Assembly (NCBI GenBank): GCA_018660305.1 | Contig: JABJKO010000226.1 | Location: forward strand, 1-6,760 | Direction: 5' to 3' | Length of the DNA stretch: 6,760 nt | From: Rhodospirillaceae bacterium | GTDB taxonomy: Bacteria > Pseudomonadota > Alphaproteobacteria > MPNO01 > UBA2964 | Shown: in pieces, positions 1-4,576 of the stretch | Numbering within the stretch: position 1 is the first letter of the stretch | Layout: each line of letters opens with the position of its first letter | Program-made: the position numbers and the translations under genes | The notes under the pieces: model-generated | Told to the model about the DNA's origin: nothing | The model's input: the letters and a program-made list of their open reading frames with translations, nothing else | The model's database searches: none

Positions 1-177
1 ATTACGCGCCGTTTCATGCGTTTCAAAGTGAACCAGCCGGTGGACGCGGTATCTTTTGGTAAAACCGTCTCCCAACCCGTGGCGATGTTCGTAGGCGCGC
101 CGGGCAATGTCGTTGGTTACCCCGATATACAAGGTTCCGCGGGGCTTGCTGGCGAGAATGTATGTGAAATAAGGCAT
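1..177 (-). CDS. GIY-YIG nuclease domain protein, N-terminal part (runs off left edge)
   Basis: Only the first 59 codons are present; the gene reads leftward out of the window. The ATG at 177 opens MPYFTYILASKPRGTLYIGV, followed by TNDIARRAYEHR. The TYIL...LYIGVTND segment is the GIY-YIG signature, and the conserved arginine of the second helix fits R27 or R28. The 'HRHGLGDGFTKRYRVHRLVHFE' type of continuation is typical of the small (about 90-110 aa) stand-alone UPF0213/YhbQ-like proteins common in proteobacteria. These are single-domain proteins that are presumed to act on DNA, but their cellular role is poorly known. The catalytic glutamate expected near the C-terminus lies outside the window. 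The ribosome binding site is weak (CAGGTG about 9 bases upstream). The gene is unrelated in function to the phosphonate genes that follow. Confidence 0.85.
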   Translation of the reverse strand, partial: MPYFTYILASKPRGTLYIGVTNDIARRAYEHRHGLGDGFTKRYRVHRLVHFETHETARN

Positions 178-199
178 GATCGACACACCTGCTGAATAG

Positions 200-228
200 A
201 TGCTCGGATCAAGTCCGAGCATGACGGA
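200..228. repeat. Dispersed palindromic repeat, copy 1
   Basis: Arms ATGCTCGGA (200-208) and TCCGAGCAT (214-222) are perfect 9-bp inverted repeats around the loop TCAAG, followed by GACGGA. The core 'CGGAtCAAGTCCGAG.ATGACG' recurs at 322-343 in the same orientation. It lies just upstream of the GIY-YIG start on the minus strand. Similar short elements are dispersed in many alphaproteobacterial genomes; that comparison is from general knowledge, not from a search. Confidence 0.6.
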
Positions 229-317
229 TTATTTTCAAACGGTCACCCTCGGGCCCAAGTGCGCTTCACGCCCATGGCCGGGGGTCTGTCTCCCACCGGG
301 GCTCACTTGTCAGGAGT

Positions 318-346
318 TCCTCGGAACAAGTCCGAGGATGACGAAT
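318..346. repeat. Dispersed palindromic repeat, copy 2
   Basis: Arms TCCTCGGA (318-325) and TCCGAGGA (331-338) are perfect 8-bp inverted repeats around ACAAG, followed by TGACGAA. The arm change relative to copy 1 (GCTCGGA to CCTCGGA) is compensated on the other side, so pairing is kept while sequence drifts. That suggests the hairpin itself matters. A looser inverted repeat, CAAGTGCGC (256-264) with GCTCACTTG (301-309, one mismatch), lies between the two copies. The hairpin is 36 bp past the phyH stop and could mark the end of that transcript, but no T-run follows it on the minus strand. Confidence 0.6.
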
Positions 347-373
347 GTATGGGAGCAACGGGTCCGGGCGCCG

Positions 374-1129
374 CTACACCTTGTAGACGTATTCCTTGTC
401 GGGATCGCGTTCGATGTCGGGTGGGAAGTTCTTGCGCTTATCGGCGTAATACTGATCCAGGTGATAGCCTTCCGAGGCCTTGTTGTAGGTCGCGAAATAC
501 ATACGCCGCGTATGGTTGGTGGGGTTGGGTTCGGAGCGGTGCGGCGCATAGGCATCGAACAGAACCATATCGCCGGGCTTTGTCGGGTAGGTGACAAATT
601 TCATATCCCGCGTGTCTTGGTCGGTCAGCGGTTCCATGCCGCGCAGCAGGCCGCGCCGGTTCTGTCCCGGCGCCAGTTCGAGGCAGCCGTTTTCGATGGT
701 CGCCTCGTCGATGCAGATCATGACGTTGACGAAATTGCTGGCATAATCGCCCCAGCCGGCCTGGGAATCCTGGTGCGGTTCAAACCCGCCACCGCCGGGC
801 ATCTTGAAGTTGATCTTTTCCTTGAACAGCGACACGTCTTCGCCGAACAGCTGCGCCGCCGGGGCCTCCAGGAGTTGGGTCAGTTCGGCGAAACCATCAT
901 GGTAGGGGGCGATATATTCGATACGGTTGATCAGGTCGCTGTCGTCAAGACGGCTTTTCTCGTGAAAGACCCAGTGACGGCCGGGTTCCTCTGGCAGCGC
1001 TTCCACCTCATGCGCCCAGCGTTCGATGACCGCCATGTCGTCCGGGCCGAACGCGCCGGGCACCACCACATAGCCGTCGCGTTCAAAGTCGGCGATCTGT
1101 GTGTCGGTCAGAACCGGTGTCGTGACCAT
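374..1129 (-). CDS. PhyH-family Fe(II)/2-oxoglutarate dioxygenase, possible phosphonate hydroxylase
   Basis: A 251-residue cytoplasmic protein of the phytanoyl-CoA dioxygenase family, which couples oxidation of 2-oxoglutarate to hydroxylation of a substrate. The N-terminus (VLTDTQIADFERDGYVVVPG, residues 6-25) is the usual opening helix and strand of the fold. The iron ligands are visible as H119-Q-D121 in GFEPHQDSQAGW and H197 in YAPHRSEPN. R208 or R209 fits the 2-oxoglutarate carboxylate anchor. KEKINFKMPGGGG (104-115) and IENGCLEL (145-152) are family hallmarks. ATG 1129 is preferred over the upstream in-frame TTG at 1141 because GGAGAG lies 4 bases before the ATG. The gene is divergent from ppd. 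Phosphonate pathways use PhyH enzymes such as PhnY*, which hydroxylates 2-aminoethylphosphonate at C1, so a role on AEP or an AEP lipid is a reasonable inference. The substrate cannot be read from the sequence, and other small-molecule substrates remain possible. Confidence 0.9.
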   Translation of the reverse strand: MVTTPVLTDTQIADFERDGYVVVPGAFGPDDMAVIERWAHEVEALPEEPGRHWVFHEKSRLDDSDLINRIEYIAPYHDGFAELTQLLEAPAAQLFGEDVSLFKEKINFKMPGGGGFEPHQDSQAGWGDYASNFVNVMICIDEATIENGCLELAPGQNRRGLLRGMEPLTDQDTRDMKFVTYPTKPGDMVLFDAYAPHRSEPNPTNHTRRMYFATYNKASEGYHLDQYYADKRKNFPPDIERDPDKEYVYKV

Positions 1130-1161
1130 GGGGCTCTCCAATGGCTACAGCGTCTTCTAAT

Positions 1162-1190
1162 GGTATAGGAAGCGCCCGGTCCCATCGCAA
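1162..1190 (-). promoter_or_regulatory. Candidate sigma-70-like promoter for the dioxygenase gene
   Basis: On the minus strand TTGCGA (1190-1185) is followed after 17 bases by TATACC (1167-1162). Each box matches four of six consensus positions, and spacing is ideal. A start near 1155 would give a leader of about 25 bases containing the GGAGAG ribosome binding site. No equally good promoter for ppd was found on the plus strand in the same gap. Confidence 0.4.
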
Positions 1191-1277
1191 CCATTGAGGA
1201 CGAAAATTGCGCCTTACGGGTCGATTTGCCGCAACGGGCAGTCTAAAAAGGCGCCACAGGGTGTCAGGGGAAGAAAC

Positions 1278-2414
1278 ATGATCGAGGCAGACAGCTTTTT
1301 AAAACCCGCAATCGAGGCTGGGTTCAATTTTTACAGCGGCGTGCCGTGTTCGTTCCTGACCCCGATTATCAACCGGGTGATAAGCGATACCGCATTGGAT
1401 TATGTGGCGGCAGCCAGCGAAGGCGAAGCGGTGGCCATCGCCGCCGGTGCCTGGCTGGCGGGGCGGGGCACCGTCGTCATGTGCCAAAATTCCGGTCTGG
1501 GCAACGCGGTTAACCCTCTGACCTCGCTCAACTACCCGTTCCGCATCCCGACGTTGCTGATCGTCACCTGGCGCGGCGGCCCCGGTATCGAGGACGAGCC
1601 GCAGCACCAACTCATGGGACCCATCACCCCGTCGCTGCTGGAGGTGATTCAGGTGCCGCATCACGGCTTTCCATCGTCGGACAATGAAGTGCCATTGGCC
1701 CTCGCCGCCGCGCAGGATTACATGGCTGAGAAGGACCTGCCGTTCGCCATGATCATGGAAAAGGGTGCGGTGCGCGATGATGGCATTGATGCGGGCACAC
1801 CCGATATCCCCGCGCCTGGCGTGAAGCAGGATCTGAATTCCGGGGACGCTCCACCCGGGCGGGTCGCCGCCATGGAACGGCTGCTGGCGGTGGTGCCGGA
1901 TAGTGCGGCGCTGATCGCAACCACCGGCTTTACCGGGCGTGAACTTTATACGGTTTCCGACCGGCCGCAGCATCTCTATCAGGTGGGTTCCATGGGGTGC
2001 GCCGCCGGCATGGGGCTGGGGGTCGCGGTGAATGCGGACCGTCCAGTGATTGTGCTTGATGGCGACGGCGCGGCGCTGATGAAAATGGGAAGCATGGGCA
2101 CCATCGGGGCCTATGCGCCCAAGAATCTCATCCACATTGTGTTCGATAATGGCGCCTACGAATCCACCGGCGGCCAGCCCACCGTGTCGCCCAGCGTGGA
2201 TTTCGCCGGGGTGGCCATCGCCTGCGGCTATCCCAGCGCGTTCTCGTGCGACGATCTGGCGGGGTTTGAGACAGCCGTAAAAGCCGCGTTGGGTTCCGAC
2301 GGACCCCACCTCATTCATATTAAGGTCGGGCGCGGGACCATCAAGGGCCTCGGCCGCCCCACCATCGCACCGGCCGACGTCGCCCGCCGGTTCAAGGATT
2401 TCCTGGCGGGTTAG
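1278..2414 (+). CDS. ppd: Phosphonopyruvate decarboxylase
   Basis: A 378-residue thiamine diphosphate enzyme, the usual length for this family. It decarboxylates 3-phosphonopyruvate to phosphonoacetaldehyde, the step that drives the unfavourable PEP mutase equilibrium toward C-P bond formation. The N-terminal pyrimidine-binding domain starts with FNFYSGVPCSFLTPIINRVI (16-35), strongly diagnostic for Ppd, and carries the cofactor glutamate in ASEGEAVAIAAG (E48). QNSGLGNAVNPLTSL (70-84) and the TWRGGPGIEDEPQH block follow. The C-terminal domain holds the diphosphate/Mg motif, beginning at G262-D-G264 and ending at D290-N291-G in FDNGAYESTGGQPT. ATG 1278 is chosen because AGGGGAAG lies 4 bases upstream and the protein opens like its relatives; an in-frame TTG at 1194 would add 28 atypical residues. 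It faces phnW, which would use its product. The stop codon TAG is formed by the TA target base pair plus the first G of the inserted element. Confidence 0.95.
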   Translation: MIEADSFLKPAIEAGFNFYSGVPCSFLTPIINRVISDTALDYVAAASEGEAVAIAAGAWLAGRGTVVMCQNSGLGNAVNPLTSLNYPFRIPTLLIVTWRGGPGIEDEPQHQLMGPITPSLLEVIQVPHHGFPSSDNEVPLALAAAQDYMAEKDLPFAMIMEKGAVRDDGIDAGTPDIPAPGVKQDLNSGDAPPGRVAAMERLLAVVPDSAALIATTGFTGRELYTVSDRPQHLYQVGSMGCAAGMGLGVAVNADRPVIVLDGDGAALMKMGSMGTIGAYAPKNLIHIVFDNGAYESTGGQPTVSPSVDFAGVAIACGYPSAFSCDDLAGFETAVKAALGSDGPHLIHIKVGRGTIKGLGRPTIAPADVARRFKDFLAG

Positions 2415-2449
2415 AGCAGTGTCCCGCTAAATTGAATCACCTGCGCCGC

Positions 2450-2538
2450 GGGCATTTTGTGCCAGGGGTAGGAGCGTGGTGCAGCGCGTAGCCATGCTAC
2501 GGGCAAACCGCGCGACGCATCCCTGGCACAAAAGGCCC
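2450..2538. repeat. Left internal stem-loop of the element
   Basis: The arm GGGCATTTTGTGCCAGGG (2450-2467) pairs with 2521-2538 with a single mismatch. A smaller perfect hairpin, CGTAGC (2487-2492) with GCTACG (2496-2501) around CAT, is nested between them. A transcript of either strand would fold strongly here. Confidence 0.65.
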
Positions 2539-2549
2539 CGGCCCGAAGG

Positions 2550-2649
2550 GTTGCGCGCAGACGGCCGCCCGCGTCGTTGCACCCCTTGGCCGATGCGACG
2601 GCATCGCCCTGCGGGGCGCGCCTCGCGGATCGACTCATCTGCGCACAAC
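2550..2649. repeat. Right internal stem-loop of the element
   Basis: GTTGCGCGCAGA (2550-2561) pairs with TCTGCGCACAAC (2638-2649) with one mismatch. A nested hairpin, CGATGC (2591-2596) with GCATCG (2601-2606) around GACG, lies between them. With the left half and the terminal repeats this gives a three-way-junction-like layout. Confidence 0.55.
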
Positions 2650-2679
2650 GCAGGGGGTTCAATTTAGCGGGATACTGCT

Positions 2680-3819
2680 CTAGGAGGCTGGTCTCAGCCC
2701 CTCACGCGAAACGCCCATCTGGCCGAGCGCCTGCTCGATGGCGCCGAGCGCCCGTTTCATATCGGTCTCGCCGATGCGCCCGATGCAGCCGATGCGGAAG
2801 CTTATTTCCTGGGTGATGGCGCCGGGGTAGAGCACGATTCCCCGATCGTTGAGCAGATCGTAGAGCCGGGCGAAGTCGAACGCCGGGTCGGCCGGCATGC
2901 GCACGGTCACAATGATGGGGGCCTGCAGCAGATCGGGCAGGAAAGTTTCGAAACCCAGGTCGCGTAACCCGCTGACCAGGACGCCGCAATTGGCGCCATA
3001 GCGTGCGCCGCGCGCCGCCACGCCGCCTTCCGCATCCAGTTCGTTCAGCGCCTGGTCGAGGGCGGCCAGCACGTGGGTCGGCGGCGTGAAACGCCATTGC
3101 CCGGTCCGATCCATGTAGGTGGCCTGATCGTGCAGATCGAGGCTGAGGGACAGGGCGTTGCCTTCCGAGGCGGCAAGGGTATCCTTTTCTATGATCGCAT
3201 AGCCCATACCCGGCACCCCTTCGAGACATTTGTTGGCCGACGCGATAATGGCATCGGCCTTCATCCGGCGCAGATCGATGGGCAGCGCGCCGAACGTGCT
3301 CATGGCGTCGACGATCAGGCGTCTTTTTGCCGCCGCCGCCATTTCGGCGATGGCCTCGATGGGGTTCAGGACGCCCGAGGTGGTTTCGCAATGGACCACC
3401 GACACATGGGTGATTGTGCTGTCATCTTCCAGCAATTGGGCCACCCGGTTGGGATCGGGTGGCATATCTTCGGCGGTCTCGTAGGTGGTACAGGACCGGC
3501 CCATGGTTTGGCAGATTTTCTGCATGCGGCGGCCATAGGCGCCGTTGATCAGGATCAGCAATTTGCTGCTTTCGCGGGGCAGCAACGTACCCAGCGTGGC
3601 TTCCACCGCGAACGTTCCGCTGCCCTGAACCGGCACGCAGCTATGGGTGTCTTCACCATGGGCGAGGGTTGTGAGGCGCTGACGAATCCGCGCGGTCATC
3701 TCAATAAAGGCGCTGTCGCGGGAGCCCCAGTCGCGCAGCATGGCCTGTTTGACCGTGTCGGAGGTGGTCAGCGGTCCCGGTGTGAGAAGGATTTGCCGAT
3801 TTTCGCCGGTCTCGCTCAT
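2680..3819 (-). CDS. phnW: 2-aminoethylphosphonate:pyruvate transaminase
   Basis: A 379-residue PLP-dependent class V aminotransferase, slightly longer than the usual 360-370. It interconverts phosphonoacetaldehyde plus alanine with 2-aminoethylphosphonate plus pyruvate. The N-terminus reads ILLTPGPLTTSDTVKQAMLR (10-29) then DWGSRD, the PhnW hallmark. VPVQGSGTFAVEA (62-74) forms the cofactor phosphate loop and HCETTSGVLNP (143-153) is conserved. D171 in DAMSTFGALP contacts the pyridine nitrogen, and K197 in IIASANKCLEGVPG is the Schiff-base lysine. R342 in FRIGCIG fits the substrate-binding arginine. ATG 3819 is preferred because it matches family starts and has AAGGA 10 bases upstream; an ORF extension to 3918 adds 33 residues of unlike composition. 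The neighbouring ppd, with no phosphonatase in view, argues for the synthetic direction. The stop codon TAG uses TA of the target duplication and the first base of the element. Confidence 0.95.
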   Translation of the reverse strand: MSETGENRQILLTPGPLTTSDTVKQAMLRDWGSRDSAFIEMTARIRQRLTTLAHGEDTHSCVPVQGSGTFAVEATLGTLLPRESSKLLILINGAYGRRMQKICQTMGRSCTTYETAEDMPPDPNRVAQLLEDDSTITHVSVVHCETTSGVLNPIEAIAEMAAAAKRRLIVDAMSTFGALPIDLRRMKADAIIASANKCLEGVPGMGYAIIEKDTLAASEGNALSLSLDLHDQATYMDRTGQWRFTPPTHVLAALDQALNELDAEGGVAARGARYGANCGVLVSGLRDLGFETFLPDLLQAPIIVTVRMPADPAFDFARLYDLLNDRGIVLYPGAITQEISFRIGCIGRIGETDMKRALGAIEQALGQMGVSREGLRPAS

Positions 3820-3892
3820 GCGTCTTTGGTCCTTGGTACTATTGTGTAGCTTGAAACCGCAGCCAATCCGGTCAATGTAAGAGGATCGGGCC

Positions 3893-3931
3893 ATGGCTGT
3901 CGATAAGCGGGGAGGCAAAAATCAGTCATAA
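3893..3931 (+). other. 12-codon leader ORF or frameshifted true 5' end of the phosphatidyltransferase gene
   Basis: ATG at 3893 has AAGAGG-like ribosome binding sequence about 8 bases upstream and reads MAVDKRGGKNQS before TAA at 3929-3931. It runs into the phosphatidyltransferase coding frame. It crosses an A5 run (3917-3921). Dropping one A would fuse it in frame to the downstream gene, giving MAVDKRGGKISHNTWIHR. It is therefore either a broken or mis-sequenced start of that gene, a short leader peptide coupled to it, or chance. Confidence 0.4.
3909..3920 (+). promoter_or_regulatory. Strong Shine-Dalgarno sequence pointing at ATC 3921
   Basis: GGGGAGG (3909-3915) plus CAAAA places a near-ideal ribosome binding site 5 bases before an ATC codon, with no ATG, GTG or TTG at the expected place. 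In contrast GTG 3987 has no purine-rich site upstream. This site is the main evidence against the GTG start. Confidence 0.5.
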
Positions 3932-4550
3932 TACCTGGATACACAGGATTGCGCGGGTTGCCGTCAGGCCGCTGGTCGGGACTCCTGTGACGCCAAACCA
4001 TCTGACAACATTGCGGCTTGTGACGGGTCTCGGGGCGGCCGGCGTATTTGCCATCGGGACACCGGGTTGGAGAACTGCCGGAGTGGTGTTGCTTGTGGTG
4101 TCATTACTGCTAGATCGGGCTGATGGCGAACTGGCCCGGCTATCCAACCGTATGAGCCAGTCCGGCCATCGTTACGATCTCTATGCTGACGGGTTGTCCA
4201 ATGGCGCGGTATTTGTCGGCATCGGGATCGGCCTCAATGAAACTCTACTCGGGATGTGGTCTCTGCCCCTCGGCATCCTCGCGGCAATTTCGGTGGTGGC
4301 CGGTGAACTCATTCTCATGCGGCTCGATTCACTGAAGCTGGTGAGCACGGCCGATATCGGCGGCCATTGGGGATTCGATCCCGACGACGGTATGTTCGCC
4401 GTGCCCCTTTGCATTGCGCTGGGCTGGGATCTGCCCCTATTGATCGCCGCCGGAATTGGTGCGCCCGTCGCGGCACTGGTGATTGGGCTGGTGTTGCTGC
4501 GCCAACAGAATGTGGCGACTGCCGCGAAGGATAGCGGATCCGGTGAATAG
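3921..4550 (+). CDS. CDP-alcohol phosphatidyltransferase, candidate phosphonolipid head-group transferase
   Basis: An integral membrane enzyme of about 209 residues that transfers a phospho- or phosphono-alcohol head group from a CDP-linked donor with release of CMP. The full catalytic signature D-x2-D-G-x2-A-R-x8-G-x3-D-x3-D is present: D65, D68, G69, A72, R73, G82, D86, D90 (counting from 3921). About five or six hydrophobic segments follow the family pattern, with LTTLRLVTGLGAAGVFAIG before the motif and two long segments near the C-terminus. The first conventional start is GTG 3987, but the frame is open upstream and encodes a family-like amphipathic N-terminus, ISHNTWIHRIARVAVRPLVG. A strong GGGGAGG lies 5 bases before ATC 3921. 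That suggests an AUC start, or a one-base indel placing the true ATG at 3893. The gene sits beside ppd/phnW and 26 bases ahead of the RND gene. A phosphonate head group is inferred from context only; ordinary phospholipid synthesis is the alternative. Confidence 0.85.
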   Translation: MSHNTWIHRIARVAVRPLVGTPVTPNHLTTLRLVTGLGAAGVFAIGTPGWRTAGVVLLVVSLLLDRADGELARLSNRMSQSGHRYDLYADGLSNGAVFVGIGIGLNETLLGMWSLPLGILAAISVVAGELILMRLDSLKLVSTADIGGHWGFDPDDGMFAVPLCIALGWDLPLLIAAGIGAPVAALVIGLVLLRQQNVATAAKDSGSGE

Positions 4551-4576
4551 GGTGCGCGTAAGGAGTGAGTGCGGCT

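Larger units (their letters stand above)
2412..2682. mobile_element. 267-bp MITE-like element (2414-2680) with TA target duplication
   Basis: The outer 23 bases at 2414-2436 (GAGCAGTGTCCCGC...) and 2658-2680 (...GCGGGATACTGCTC) are inverted repeats with one mismatch. Pairing continues more loosely for about 12 bases inward. TA flanks both ends (2412-2413 and 2681-2682), the target duplication typical of IS630/Tc1-mariner transposition. No transposase or credible gene lies inside, so it would move only with help from elsewhere. Two internal folded halves are also present: arms 2450-2467 with 2521-2538 (17 of 18 matches), and 2550-2561 with 2638-2649 (11 of 12). Inserted DNA separates the convergent ppd and phnW genes and leaves both intact. 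The family assignment rests only on end structure and TA; a highly structured repeat of another kind is possible. Confidence 0.75.

Noticed and set aside
200..1168. Long plus-strand ORF (322 codons) opposite the dioxygenase gene
   Set aside because: It is antisense to a clear PhyH protein, has no recognisable domain and begins in a palindromic repeat; it is a GC-rich shadow frame.
1194..1277. TTG-initiated extension of Ppd by 28 residues
   Set aside because: ATG 1278 has a good AGGGGAAG site and gives the family's normal N-terminus; the extension has no conserved look.
1299..2318. Minus-strand ORF of 339 codons opposite ppd
   Set aside because: Histidine/arginine/glycine-rich composition is typical of the antisense of a GC-rich gene; the plus strand carries all Ppd motifs.
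2411..2816. Short ORFs (63-83 codons) inside and across the MITE-like element
   Set aside because: They are arginine/alanine-rich, lack ribosome sites and motifs, and run through the inverted repeats; no transposase signature is present.
3073..3849. Plus-strand ORF of 258 codons opposite phnW
   Set aside because: No family resemblance, and phnW on the other strand has its complete set of PLP residues.
3851..3879. TTGAAA with a poor -10 17 bases later as promoter for the phosphatidyltransferase
   Set aside because: The -10 position (AATGTA) matches consensus at only two of six bases; too weak to annotate.
3820..3918. 33-residue N-terminal extension of PhnW
   Set aside because: It would occupy the divergent promoter gap, and family members start near the ILLTPGPLTTS block as from ATG 3819.
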